Assembly (NCBI GenBank): GCA_965263285.1
Contig: CBDHHD010000004.1
Span: 62,001-126,000, forward strand
DNA: 64,000 bases
Reading direction: 5' to 3'
Source of the DNA: JASGCP01 sp965263285
GTDB taxonomy: Bacteria > Bacteroidota > Bacteroidia > Chitinophagales > Chitinophagaceae
Shown: positions 54,578 to 63,825 of the stretch, one piece after another
Layout: each line of letters opens with the position of its first letter
How positions within the stretch are numbered: the stretch's first letter is position 1
Made by a program: the position numbers and the translations under genes
The notes under the pieces: model-generated
The model's database searches: none
Told to the model about the DNA's origin: nothing
Seen by the model: only the letters and a program-made list of their open reading frames with translations

Positions 54578-56056
54578 ATGGAAAGCAAAACGATTAATTT
54601 ATGGAAACCAATTGAATTTAATGAGAATTGGGCACAAGCTGATACTTCAATTCTTGATGATTTAGCCCAAAGCTGGTTTAAACAAAGAGAAAAGTTAAAG
54701 GATAATAAGGAAGATTATGAAGAATTTTTAGTCCGTTTGAAAAGACAGAGTGCTATCGAAACAGGCGTTATAGAAAAACTATATGATTTGAGCGAAGGCA
54801 TTACGGAAACATTTATTTGTGATGGCTTTGTAGAATCATACATCCGGCTTGATGACACGAATATACCGACTAAACAATTAATGGGTTACTTAACAAGTCA
54901 TTTAAATGCTATAGACTATGTTTTTGATGTAGTAAAAAATGAAAGAATATTAAGTGTTCATTTCATAAAAGAATTACATCAGTTGATAACTAAATATCAA
55001 GATTATACAACAGGAATTGATTGTTTTGGGAATAGGGTTCAAATAGAATTATTAAAAGGACAATTCAAAAAAAATGACAACAACCCCAAAAGAGAAGATG
55101 GAACAATTTATAAGTATTGTCCCCCGATTCATGTTGAGGTTGAAATGGACAAATTAATAATAAATTATGTTAGTTTATGGGAACAAAAAGTAAATCCAAT
55201 TATCATTGCTTCGTGGGTTCATCACGCTTTTACACAAATACACCCGTTTCAAGATGGCAATGGTAGAATTGCCAGACTTATTGCCAGTCTTATACTTATT
55301 AAAGGTAATCTTTTCCCTTTTATAGTAAAACGGAATGAAAAAACACAATATATTGATGCTTTAGAAAAAGCAGATAATAATTCGCCAAAAGAATTAGTAA
55401 ATTTATTTTGTCATATCCAAAAAGGATATATTGAGGAAGCTTTAAATTATAAAGCAGAAAAAATAAAAACAAATAATCTTGCTGATGTTGCAAAATTATT
55501 TAAAGATAAAATCGAAGTTACAAATTCTAAAAAGAAAGAAGCAAGACAATCACAGCTTGAAAAAAATAGAAATTTAATATTTGACAACATATATAAATTA
55601 ATTGGAGATATAAAAGAAGAATTATGTTCAGTTATAGCTTATGAAGAAGCACAAATTAGAATAGAGAGTGTAAAACCAAATGACGAAAAACATTATTGGT
55701 ATACTCAACAAATTGTAAAGTATGCACAATTGCACAAGTATTATTTTAATAGGAACTTTTCAAGAGGATGGTTTAATATTTCATTTACTATTTCTTCAAA
55801 GAAAAGATATGATTTAGTTATATCAATTCATCATTATAGTTATATAGATTCTGTAATGGCAATAGGATCTTTTATAGAACTTTCTGAAATTTTAGAAGAC
55901 GATAAAGAAGAAAAAACAACGATTCCAATTCATGTAAGACCATTTACAATCTCTTTAGAGACAAGTGACTCAAGTAAGCAGTTTGTAAATCTTAATCAGT
56001 ATATAAGGGACAATGTCCAAGTAGCTCTAATGATTATTACCAATGAAATTGTGTAG
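54578..56056 (+). CDS. Fic domain protein
   Basis: 492 aa. The Fic core motif HPFQDGNGRIARLIASL (His at about 222) is complete, so AMPylation or a related transfer is expected. Upstream, KRQSAIETGVIEKLYDL resembles the autoinhibitory helix of class II Fic proteins but deviates from (S/T)xxxE(G/N): the residue four before the Glu is Gln and Thr follows the Glu. The C-terminal 200 residues include a Lys-rich helical part and an unrecognised beta-rich region. It converges on the type III restriction genes and may belong to the same island. Targets unknown. Confidence 0.9.
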   Translation: MESKTINLWKPIEFNENWAQADTSILDDLAQSWFKQREKLKDNKEDYEEFLVRLKRQSAIETGVIEKLYDLSEGITETFICDGFVESYIRLDDTNIPTKQLMGYLTSHLNAIDYVFDVVKNERILSVHFIKELHQLITKYQDYTTGIDCFGNRVQIELLKGQFKKNDNNPKREDGTIYKYCPPIHVEVEMDKLIINYVSLWEQKVNPIIIASWVHHAFTQIHPFQDGNGRIARLIASLILIKGNLFPFIVKRNEKTQYIDALEKADNNSPKELVNLFCHIQKGYIEEALNYKAEKIKTNNLADVAKLFKDKIEVTNSKKKEARQSQLEKNRNLIFDNIYKLIGDIKEELCSVIAYEEAQIRIESVKPNDEKHYWYTQQIVKYAQLHKYYFNRNFSRGWFNISFTISSKKRYDLVISIHHYSYIDSVMAIGSFIELSEILEDDKEEKTTIPIHVRPFTISLETSDSSKQFVNLNQYIRDNVQVALMIITNEIV

Positions 56057-56121
56057 AAGAACAAAGTATCATATCCTTATTGAAATAAGTAGTATTTAAA
56101 AAAGAAGCAAAAGAATTAAAT

Positions 56122-58998
56122 CTATTTGTCTTCCTGAGTAGGTACAATTATTTCAGTAATTAAATCTTTTATTTTATCATTACTAAACTGTGTTTTAAAT
56201 TGGATGCTTATATCATTGCCGAAAAGTTTTTCTGCATGTTTTATTTTTTGTATTTCTTCTTTTCGCAGTTCTTCTTTTTCTGCATTTTTTGTTTCTACAA
56301 TAAAATATAGTTTTTTGTTTCCTGTCTTATAGTTGACTACATAAGCAAAATCAGGTGAGTAGCTTTTGCCTCCTGCTACTGGTATTTTGATTGAATTTTT
56401 GGGAATTTTGGTAAAAACAATTACCTCATTAATTTGTGTTTTAATATTGTCTTTTTCTAAATCAGAATCATAATATAGTTCTCCAAAAAAGTAGCTATCT
56501 GCCACTTGCTCATCTAATAAGACAATACACCTATATCGGTTGCTACGATTTTTTTTTACATTTCCTTTTGCATCTGTTAATTTTGTCGGATGAATAACAT
56601 TTGATACTTTTTGGTATTCAATGCTAAACTTGTCTATAGCATGCAACATTAAATAAGTGTCAAATTCTTGCTTGATACTTCTAATGGTTATTACATTTAA
56701 ATATTCATTGATGTTGATAGTAGAATTGCTAAAAGATTGGTGTAATGTATGTAAATTAATATGGATGGTTTTAGATAATTCTTTTAAAAAATCGCTATAT
56801 TTCATAGTGGATATAGATGTGATACCACTATAAAATATAGATGTTGTTTCTTTTGCAATTGCTTTATTGTTGTCAATGCTAATTGTTTGAATGCGCTCTT
56901 CGATGGTTTGTTTAGAAAAAATGTCTTTTTTAGTTGCTAAGAAATCAATAAATAGTTGTTGAAAGTCGGACTCTTTTTCTATTTTGTATTCTAAAAGTAC
57001 TCGCTCGTTTATCTTTTCCCATAACTCTTTTAATTCGTTGTATTTTGCTGCTCTAATAGGTATATTTTTTTTAGCGTCTGTTGATTTGCGTATTTTGCTA
57101 GAATGAACACCTTCAAAAATAAGCGGATATGTTTTTTTAATATAGTTAAAACCACCTTCTTTAAAGTTATTTGTGCGAGTAATGATTTCTTGTTTCTCTA
57201 ATTCTTTTAATAGCTTTTCGTCATTTATTTTATATATTTCACAAATTTTTTTAATCATATTGTCATCCAGTACATTGGGAATGATATCTATAGAGATGGC
57301 ATTGGACTTTTCATTGATTTCGTTAATCAGCTTGTCTACAAAATCGCTTTCAGTGAAGTCTACAAAATAGTGTAGATAAAATTGTTCGTCTTTTACCCTA
57401 TTGCCATATTCATTAACAGGCAATCGTAGTCCACGGCCTACCTCTTGCAATTTGGAGATTTCGCTACCACTGCTTCTTAATTTGCATATTTGAAATACAT
57501 TGGGGTTGTCCCATCCTTCTCTCAGTGTCCATTTCGAAAAAATAAATCTTCTTGGGTTTTGTAAACTAAGCATGGCTTGTTTGTCATGTAAAATTTCATT
57601 GATTTCTTTTTCAATGTCTTCGTCTTTTTCTACATTGTCTTTAGAAAAATAGCCTCCATGTGTTTTAGATAAGTCTTTTAGTGTTTCTTGGAGATAGTTT
57701 TTATAAAAATGATTGGTTTCGTTTTTTAATAAAATTTTTACTTCTTGCTCAATAGATGTTTCTATTGTTTTTTTTATGTAACCTTCTTTACCCCTGTATT
57801 CAACAATATTGTCTATAAAGAATAAAGTAAGTGGTTTTATTTTTACACTTCTCGTGAATAATTCTTTTTCAATTTCAAAATGGTGCTTGATGGCTTTTTG
57901 AATGATGCTTTCTTGTAAGGTTTGTGAGTATGAATAAGGATTAATAATACTTCCCTTGCTCATTTCTACACCATTTGATAGGATAACCTTTGTTCTATTT
58001 AAGTTGTCAATGAGTAGCTGGGTCATTTGGGGATGTACTTTTTCTAAGCTTTCATCTTTTTTAAGTTTAATTATCTTTTTTTTGCCATTTTCTATGAGTT
58101 CAAAGCAAGCTTCTTGTCCATCTGTACTCATAAGTTTTACGATTGCATTTTGACCATCACTAAATTCGGTAATATGCCCCACTACTCCTTTTACTAAATT
58201 TCTATTAAAGGCGTCAATAGCTGTTAGGGTGTAAATGAGGTTTTCATATTCGGGAAAAGTAGCACCATATCGTAATATAAACTGTGGTTTTATTTTTTGT
58301 ATATTTTCCCAGGTTTTATTTTTTTTGTCAAATTTATGTGGCTCGTCTATAATAAGAAATGGTCTAACTGCTTTAAGTGCATCAAAGGGAATAGTGTATT
58401 TGTCAAAAAAACCTTTGTCGAATTGTTTTTGCATAGTGTCGGAGTTAATCATACCTGCATTTATAACTAGTAATTGAATATTATTTTTATCAAAAGTATT
58501 GGCTTCTACAAAGTTAATAACAGCACTAGGCATATAGGATTTTTTACTTTTGTTGTTTTTTTTACTTTCTACAATATGTAAATCGATTGTTTTGTTGTAT
58601 TGTTCTTTAAAATGGGTTCGGCTACTTTCTGACTTTAAAAAGTCAATCGTGCCTGCTTTGATGGAGAGGGTGGGTACTACTATAATAAATTTGAAAATTC
58701 CAAAATATTTATTTAATTCAAAGATAGTTTGGGTGTAAGTGTAGGTTTTGCCTGTACCTGTTTCCATCATAATATCTATAATAGAGCTGTTGGTTTTTAT
58801 GCTTTCGTTTATATGGTTGTTGTTTTGTGTTTTTTTAATGTTGTCGTACAATATATTGGAAATGGGCATAATAGGGTTTATGTGTTGCTTTTCTATCCCT
58901 ATAGGTTGTTGTATGTTAAGCCCTTCAAAAACATGAATGGTACATGCTACCGCTTGTTGCTGATGGGGTAAGTTTTTTTCAAAATTAAATGCTGTCAT
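56122..58998 (-). CDS. res: Type III restriction enzyme, Res subunit
   Basis: 958 aa. SF2 helicase core: METGTGKTYTYTQT (Walker A) near residue 80, IIDEPHKFD (DExx-like), and RFIFSKWTLREGWDNPNVFQICKLR with EVGRGLRLPV (motifs V-VI). The C-terminal nuclease shows SPDFAYVV ... FIVETKNAEKEE, a PD-ExK pattern. ATP-driven translocation and cleavage require the Mod subunit, whose gene ends 11 bases upstream. Full length and apparently intact. Confidence 0.93.
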   Translation of the reverse strand: MTAFNFEKNLPHQQQAVACTIHVFEGLNIQQPIGIEKQHINPIMPISNILYDNIKKTQNNNHINESIKTNSSIIDIMMETGTGKTYTYTQTIFELNKYFGIFKFIIVVPTLSIKAGTIDFLKSESSRTHFKEQYNKTIDLHIVESKKNNKSKKSYMPSAVINFVEANTFDKNNIQLLVINAGMINSDTMQKQFDKGFFDKYTIPFDALKAVRPFLIIDEPHKFDKKNKTWENIQKIKPQFILRYGATFPEYENLIYTLTAIDAFNRNLVKGVVGHITEFSDGQNAIVKLMSTDGQEACFELIENGKKKIIKLKKDESLEKVHPQMTQLLIDNLNRTKVILSNGVEMSKGSIINPYSYSQTLQESIIQKAIKHHFEIEKELFTRSVKIKPLTLFFIDNIVEYRGKEGYIKKTIETSIEQEVKILLKNETNHFYKNYLQETLKDLSKTHGGYFSKDNVEKDEDIEKEINEILHDKQAMLSLQNPRRFIFSKWTLREGWDNPNVFQICKLRSSGSEISKLQEVGRGLRLPVNEYGNRVKDEQFYLHYFVDFTESDFVDKLINEINEKSNAISIDIIPNVLDDNMIKKICEIYKINDEKLLKELEKQEIITRTNNFKEGGFNYIKKTYPLIFEGVHSSKIRKSTDAKKNIPIRAAKYNELKELWEKINERVLLEYKIEKESDFQQLFIDFLATKKDIFSKQTIEERIQTISIDNNKAIAKETTSIFYSGITSISTMKYSDFLKELSKTIHINLHTLHQSFSNSTININEYLNVITIRSIKQEFDTYLMLHAIDKFSIEYQKVSNVIHPTKLTDAKGNVKKNRSNRYRCIVLLDEQVADSYFFGELYYDSDLEKDNIKTQINEVIVFTKIPKNSIKIPVAGGKSYSPDFAYVVNYKTGNKKLYFIVETKNAEKEELRKEEIQKIKHAEKLFGNDISIQFKTQFSNDKIKDLITEIIVPTQEDK

Positions 58999-59009
58999 AT
59001 TTTAATACA

Positions 59010-61019
59010 CTAATATCTTGTTATAAAATCAATATCTATATGCTTTTTGTTGGCGTACAATTTTATATTTTCTGCTATTTCTCTTAAGTTTTTACTATTG
59101 AAATGGTAGCCAAAAGCAATAATGGAATGGGGGTTAAAGTTAGGGTCGCTATCAATTTTTTCTAATAGGATTTTTAAATCTTCTGTTGTAAAATCTGTAT
59201 GTAGTAAATACAATTTATTATAGCCATAGTAAGCGATATAGTTACTGCTTACATTTATTTTTTGCAATGCTTCGGTTAGTAAAATGCCATCATTTGTTTT
59301 CCAAGTAGTAAGTAATGTTTTTAAATCTTCATCGGTAAGTTTTCCTTTATCAAAGAGGGTAAGCTGATTGGTGAATTCTTCTGCCTCAAAATCGTAGTTT
59401 TCCCATATGGGTATTGTTTCAAAAATCTTAAAGCCTATTTTTAATTTTTTTAACTTGTCTTTTGTTTCAGATAGGGGAGCTTTATTTTGTATTTTTTCTT
59501 TATGAGCTATTTCTATTTTCTTGGCGGCGCGAATGAGTCGCTCTTTGGTAATTTCAAAAATAGTGGGCTCGGCTTTTAGCTCCTCTTTTATAAAATTATA
59601 GGCTGTTTGGTTTTTCTTGGGGTCTATTGGCTCGGGAATTTGTACTAATATGTATTTTCTATTGCCTCCATCTTCTGCATTTAATTGCATTACCGCATCG
59701 CCCGTGGTACCACTGCCAGCGAAGAAGTCAAGGATGTAAATTTCTTCATTTACTTCAACATCAATCAAATTTGTTAAGTGTTTAATTAGGTCTATAGGTT
59801 TAGGATTATTAAATATTCCTTTTTGAGGATCAAAAAGTTGATTAAAAATTTTAGTTCCAGATGCATTTGTGAAATTTTCAAACCAAGCTTTTTCTGACTG
59901 GTAAATATTGTTATCATTTTCAGGATCGTAGTAAACTTTTCTTTGAAGTTTATCTCCTTCTCTATAATAAATAAATTTTTTATCTTGTTCAAATTTATCT
60001 GGTGACCAAAGCCATCTACCATCTTGACCATTTATTTTATCAGGTAAAATACATTTCTTATATTTTATTGGTTTTTTAGTTGTTAATGTCTCATTTTCTA
60101 ATACATAAATTGGATAATACATTTTTGGTCTGTCGGAACGTGTAGCATCAGAACCCGATGCTTGAAATTGAGCTAATAAATAATTGCCATTTTCATCAGA
60201 ATATTCAAAAGTTTTTTCCCCTATATATTTTTGTTTAAATACAAATTGATTTTTTTTATAAATGAATACATAATCATTTAATTTTCTTAGTTCAGATTCA
60301 GAACGAGTAGCTGCTGAGCCTGCACCTGTTTTTCTTGGTGCTAATACTGCAAAATTTTCCTCTCCGAAGATTTCGTCCATCAGCAGTTTTAGTTGAGCCA
60401 CTTCGTTATCGTCAATAGAAATAAAGATAACGCCATCATCTGTAAGGAGTTGTTTAGCAATATACAAGCGAGGGTACATAAAGGTAAGCCAGGCGCTATG
60501 GCTATTGCTTTTGCTTTGGGTAAAATCTAAAATTCGTTGTGCTTTTTCTTCTTCTATACCTGCTAATTGAGATAGTTGTTTTGCGGTAAATTTACGGTTA
60601 TCTTCATACACAAAGTCGTCGTTACCTGTATTATAAGGGGGGTCTATATATATCATTTTTATTTTTTCGTGGTAAGCATTAGACAAATGCTTAAGCACTT
60701 CGAGATTATCGCCTTTTATAAGTAGATTATCGGCGTCTTTATTTTCTTCTTTGCTGTTAAATTCTTCGTCTTCTTTTAGTAGTGTAGTTGTAGCGTCACA
60801 GGCTAATAGTCTTGCATAAGATTTACCTAGCCAATCAAGTGAGTAGCTTTCTTTTGAAAAGTTACTATGGGGTTCTGTATTTGATTGTAATTGTTTTTTA
60901 AACTTTTCAAAGTCAAAGCATCCGCTTTTGTCAAAACAATGTGAGAAGTGTTTTTTTAACACTTCAAAATCATGATGAGGTGCTTTAATGTTAAGGGTTG
61001 TTTTCTCTTCTTTATTCAT
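59010..61019 (-). CDS. mod: Type III DNA methyltransferase, Mod subunit
   Basis: N6-adenine methyltransferase, 669 aa from ATG 61019. IYIDPPYNTGNDDF (motif IV, Asp at about 126) precedes ILDFFAGSGTTGDA (motif I, about 431), the beta-class order expected for type III Mod. The segment between them is the target-recognition domain. An in-frame ATG at 61076 lies within the -7 element TACCTTTG (61074-61081), so the MNKEEK start at 61019 is chosen. No long simple repeat that would support phase variation is seen, only a T8 run in codons near 60255. Confidence 0.93.
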   Translation of the reverse strand: MNKEEKTTLNIKAPHHDFEVLKKHFSHCFDKSGCFDFEKFKKQLQSNTEPHSNFSKESYSLDWLGKSYARLLACDATTTLLKEDEEFNSKEENKDADNLLIKGDNLEVLKHLSNAYHEKIKMIYIDPPYNTGNDDFVYEDNRKFTAKQLSQLAGIEEEKAQRILDFTQSKSNSHSAWLTFMYPRLYIAKQLLTDDGVIFISIDDNEVAQLKLLMDEIFGEENFAVLAPRKTGAGSAATRSESELRKLNDYVFIYKKNQFVFKQKYIGEKTFEYSDENGNYLLAQFQASGSDATRSDRPKMYYPIYVLENETLTTKKPIKYKKCILPDKINGQDGRWLWSPDKFEQDKKFIYYREGDKLQRKVYYDPENDNNIYQSEKAWFENFTNASGTKIFNQLFDPQKGIFNNPKPIDLIKHLTNLIDVEVNEEIYILDFFAGSGTTGDAVMQLNAEDGGNRKYILVQIPEPIDPKKNQTAYNFIKEELKAEPTIFEITKERLIRAAKKIEIAHKEKIQNKAPLSETKDKLKKLKIGFKIFETIPIWENYDFEAEEFTNQLTLFDKGKLTDEDLKTLLTTWKTNDGILLTEALQKINVSSNYIAYYGYNKLYLLHTDFTTEDLKILLEKIDSDPNFNPHSIIAFGYHFNSKNLREIAENIKLYANKKHIDIDFITRY

Positions 61020-61073
61020 AAGTCTGTATTGAAAATAAGTTTGTGATAAGGGTAGGTAAAAGTTTTGAAAAAA

Positions 61074-61081
61074 CAAAGGTA
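61074..61081 (-). promoter_or_regulatory. -7 element of the mod-res operon
   Basis: TACCTTTG on the minus strand; transcript start near 61067, leader of about 48 nt to the ATG at 61019. Confidence 0.5.
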
Positions 61082-61084
61082 TTA

Positions 61085-61330
61085 TAATGTTTTCAACTAC
61101 TCAGGTATATGTTAATGTTACTATTTATTTTTCATTTTCTTATATTTTTTTCTTTGTATGAATCATACATTTCTTGAATAATGCATCTATTTTATCATCA
61201 TTTGTTAATCAAATAATACTTACTTTAATAAACTTGCTGTTCGATTGCTACCCGTTTTATGATGCGTTTTATCTGAGGGCAATCCTAATTAAATATCTTC
61301 TTATTATTTCTCTGTTTATACTTATTTTAA
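61085..61330. repeat. Heavily decayed MITE family B
   Basis: Traces only: ACTACTCAGGTATATGTTAA near the left, CTGAGGGCAATCCTAATTA and TTATTATTTCTCTGTTTATAC on the right. Termini are gone. No gene is seen between mod and 61359. Confidence 0.5.
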
Positions 61331-61359
61331 GATGAATTCTATGTTTAAGTGCAAAAAAA

Positions 61360-61686
61360 CTAATGTTTAAATGCAAGAATAGCAAGTAAAATGGTCATAA
61401 CTGAACCAAAAATTCCAATAAACCATTTTAGGTTATTATAACTTTTTTCAAGTGATTGTATTTGAGCATTTGTACTTTTTTCAAGTGATTGTATATCCCT
61501 ATCCATTCTATTGCTAAAATCGCTTATCTTATTGCTAAAATCATTTATCTTATTGCTAAAATCATTTATTTTAGTTATTACTTGTTGCATATCCAAATCA
61601 GTTTTATGTTCTATAAATTTAACAATTATCTCTCTTGTTTCTTGAGGTAGCTTATTGTATTCTTGTCCTATTTCGTTCATATCCAT
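61360..61686 (-). CDS. Small coiled-coil protein with C-terminal membrane anchor
   Basis: 108 aa. After EIGQEYNKLPQETREIIVKF, residues about 40-60 repeat NDFSNKI three times, then QSLEKS twice, giving a continuous heptad coiled coil. One hydrophobic segment (FIGIFGSVMTILLAILAF) ends the protein. The family of short coiled-coil/tail-anchor proteins is broad and without assigned function. A TAATTTTG element at 61691-61698 sits so close that the message may be nearly leaderless, or translation may start at the second Met. It lies next to the type III system. Confidence 0.7.
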   Translation of the reverse strand: MDMNEIGQEYNKLPQETREIIVKFIEHKTDLDMQQVITKINDFSNKINDFSNKISDFSNRMDRDIQSLEKSTNAQIQSLEKSYNNLKWFIGIFGSVMTILLAILAFKH

Positions 61687-61690
61687 AATA

Positions 61691-61698
61691 CAAAATTA
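61691..61698 (-). promoter_or_regulatory. -7 element of the coiled-coil gene
   Basis: TAATTTTG on the minus strand, 5 bases before the first ATG. Confidence 0.35.
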
Positions 61699-61788
61699 AT
61701 TAAAAATTTACTAAATCAATCACACCAATACCCCAACGCACATAATTAGATATATGACAAGAGGAGTTAAACGATATTTATATTAATT

Positions 61789-61864
61789 GGAATAACGACT
61801 TTTTATAGTAAGCAACCGAAACGATACTATATTTTAAAAAAAACAATTTGATTTTAATTTTAGT
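61789..61864. repeat. Decayed left end of MITE family A
   Basis: GGAATAACGACTTTTTATAG at 61789 followed by TATTTTAAAAAAAACAATTTG matches the left end at 63826 (GGTATAACGACTTTTTTAG ... TTTTTAAAAAAACCAATTTA). It runs into the dapD promoter region. Confidence 0.6.
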
Positions 61865-61901
61865 CAGAAACCTCATATAATTATATTCTCAAATATTGTA
61901 A

Positions 61902-61909
61902 TATCTTTG
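61902..61909 (+). promoter_or_regulatory. dapD -7 element
   Basis: TATCTTTG, 49 bases before the ATG at 61959. No good -33 box is visible. Confidence 0.5.
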
Positions 61910-61958
61910 CTTTTTTAATGCAAAGGCATTTAATTGTTTTGAATCTTATACATACAAA

Positions 61959-62771
61959 ATGGAAGAGAAAATACTAATTGAAGCTTCTTGGAATAATAGA
62001 GATTTGTTAAAAGAAGTAGTGTATAGCAATGCTATAAAAGACATTATAGATAAACTTGATAAAGGTATTTATAGAGTAGCGGAACCCATTGGTGCTACTT
62101 GGCAAGTGAATGAATGGATAAAAAAGGCTGTATTACTCTATTTCGCATTAGCAAATATGCAGACAATAGAAGTGGGACCATTTGAATTCTATGATAAAAT
62201 ACCGCTTAAAAAGAAATTTGCCCAATTAGGCGTACGAATGGTACCCTTGGCATTAGCAAGGTATGGGTCTTATTTAGCTTCTTCTGTTGTGTGTATGCCT
62301 AGTTATGTAAATATTGGAGCTTTTGTAGATGAAGGCACTATGGTAGACACATGGGCAACCGTAGGTAGTTGTGCGCAAATAGGCAAGCGAGTTCATTTAA
62401 GTGGAGGAGTGGGTATTGGTGGAGTTTTAGAACCTATACAAGCATCCCCTGTTATGATCGAAGACGATTGTTTTATTGGTAGTCGTTGTATTGTTGTAGA
62501 AGGTGTGCGTGTAAAAAAAGGAGCTGTATTAGGAGCAAATGTTGTTTTAACTCAATCTACTAAGATTATTGATGTTACAGGAAATATACCTATTGAAATG
62601 AAAGGCGAAGTCCCCGAGCGAGCTGTTGTGATCCCAGGGTCTTATCCTAAAGCATTTCCGTCAGGATCTTATCATGTTCCTTGTGCGTTAATTATTGGCA
62701 AAAGAAAAGAAAGTACCGATAATAAAACGAGCTTAAATGAAGTATTAAGAGATTTTAATGTACCTATATAA
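61959..62771 (+). CDS. dapD: Tetrahydrodipicolinate N-succinyltransferase
   Basis: Succinyl-CoA-dependent step of DAP/lysine synthesis. 270 aa. The left-handed beta-helix hexapeptide repeats are visible from VNIGAFVDEGTMVDTWATVG through HLSGGVGIGGVLEP to VKKGAVLGANVVLTQ. GATWQVNEWIKKAVLLYF and RMVPLALARYGSYL belong to the N-terminal part of the family. Its presence with lysA indicates the succinylase route. The rhodanese gene starts 10 bases later. Confidence 0.95.
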   Translation: MEEKILIEASWNNRDLLKEVVYSNAIKDIIDKLDKGIYRVAEPIGATWQVNEWIKKAVLLYFALANMQTIEVGPFEFYDKIPLKKKFAQLGVRMVPLALARYGSYLASSVVCMPSYVNIGAFVDEGTMVDTWATVGSCAQIGKRVHLSGGVGIGGVLEPIQASPVMIEDDCFIGSRCIVVEGVRVKKGAVLGANVVLTQSTKIIDVTGNIPIEMKGEVPERAVVIPGSYPKAFPSGSYHVPCALIIGKRKESTDNKTSLNEVLRDFNVPI

Positions 62772-62781
62772 TTATTTTATT

Positions 62782-63099
62782 ATGAAGACAATTTCTTGTG
62801 AAGCTCTAAAAGAGCAATTAGAAACCAATAGAGAGCATATCTACTTATTAGATGTGCGTGAAATAGATGAGTATCGTGCATTTAATATTGGAGGTATCTT
62901 GTTAAGTGTCAAAGAAATTGAGCATTTGCATATTAAAGAAATAGAATCATTAAAAGATAAAAAAGTGGTTTGTTATTGTAGAAGTGGCAGAAGAAGTGCA
63001 TTGGCTTGTAATATCTTAGAGAAGGTAGGATTTAAAGATATTACTAACTTAGAAGGTGGCATGCTTGCATGGCAAGAAAAATACAATAGCACTCATTAG
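62782..63099 (+). CDS. Single-domain rhodanese-like sulfurtransferase
   Basis: 105 aa from ATG 62782; an earlier in-frame ATG at 62758 lies within the dapD coding sequence. YLLDVREIDEYRAFNIGG and the active loop CRSGRRSALAC, with the catalytic Cys, followed by ITNLEGGMLAWQEKY, match the PspE/GlpE type. It carries sulfane sulfur as a persulfide. It is probably co-transcribed with dapD and the PPTase. Confidence 0.92.
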   Translation: MKTISCEALKEQLETNREHIYLLDVREIDEYRAFNIGGILLSVKEIEHLHIKEIESLKDKKVVCYCRSGRRSALACNILEKVGFKDITNLEGGMLAWQEKYNSTH

Positions 63100-63108
63100 T
63101 TAAAGTGC

Positions 63109-63765
63109 ATGTTTTATTATCAATACCAATTAACTTGTATTCAGTCTCTTTTACAAAATGTAATAAAAGATCCTTTTTTGCTAGGTAGCCTATTAAATCA
63201 AAGTGGCTTTGAAAGAGAGGTATTGAATAAGATTAATGCTTATTATAAGATAGATGATAAGGTTCGTGCTTACCAATCGGCTATTTTTAAGTATCATTAT
63301 TTGCCCGACTTTTATCAATGGAGTAGGAAAGAGATAAAGATAGGAGAAGATAATTATCATCGTCCTTATTTTCTATTATCTCCATTTAAAATAGATTTTA
63401 ATATTAGTCATAGTGGCGACTGGGTAGTATTAGCACATAAAAAAGGGAATAATAAGATAGGTATTGATATAGAGTATATAGATAAGGCTATTGATTTTGC
63501 AACATTAAAGCCCATTACTTTTTCTAAGATAGAGCAGTCTTATATCGTATGCCCTTTTACTTTCTTTACTCTTTGGGCAAAAAAAGAGGCGTTAATTAAA
63601 ACAGTAGGGAAGGGCTTTTTAGATGATATGTATTTACATACAGAATTAGATGCATCTCATCAACAGTGGTATAGTTATCAAAAAAAGATGTATTATTTAG
63701 AGTATATAAAAGTTGCGGATAATTATATATGCTTTATTTGTGAAGAAAAAGATGGAACTAAATAA
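63109..63765 (+). CDS. 4'-phosphopantetheinyl transferase, Sfp type
   Basis: 218 aa. RPYFLLSPFKIDFNISHSGDW, KIGIDIEYID (first acidic Mg-binding pair) and FFTLWAKKEALIKTVGKGF (WxxKEAxxK) are the three Sfp-family motifs. It transfers phosphopantetheine from CoA to carrier-protein serines and is the natural candidate to activate the PCP and ACP domains of the NRPS-PKS at 23-33 kb, although it is 29 kb away. Starts 9 bases after the rhodanese gene. Confidence 0.92.
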   Translation: MFYYQYQLTCIQSLLQNVIKDPFLLGSLLNQSGFEREVLNKINAYYKIDDKVRAYQSAIFKYHYLPDFYQWSRKEIKIGEDNYHRPYFLLSPFKIDFNISHSGDWVVLAHKKGNNKIGIDIEYIDKAIDFATLKPITFSKIEQSYIVCPFTFFTLWAKKEALIKTVGKGFLDDMYLHTELDASHQQWYSYQKKMYYLEYIKVADNYICFICEEKDGTK

Positions 63766-63779
63766 TGGGATCATATCTG

Positions 63780-63813
63780 TTTCTTTCTTTTGTATCAAGA
63801 CAAAAGAAAGAAA
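63780..63813 (+). terminator. MITE-derived hairpin after the PPTase gene
   Basis: TTTCTTTCTTTTGT, loop ATCAAG, ACAAAAGAAAGAAA: a perfect 14-bp stem 14 bases after the stop codon. It is the same hairpin as in every family B copy, here left outside any complete element. It has no clean T-run on the plus strand, so termination is only possible. Confidence 0.4.
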
Positions 63814-63825
63814 CAAAGAAAAAAT

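Noticed and set aside
60240..60260. Phase-variable tract in mod
   Set aside because: Only a T8 run was seen; too short and common in this AT-rich DNA to claim phase variation.
61019..61076. Longer Mod start at 61076
   Set aside because: The upstream ATG lies within the TACCTTTG promoter element and would precede the transcript start.
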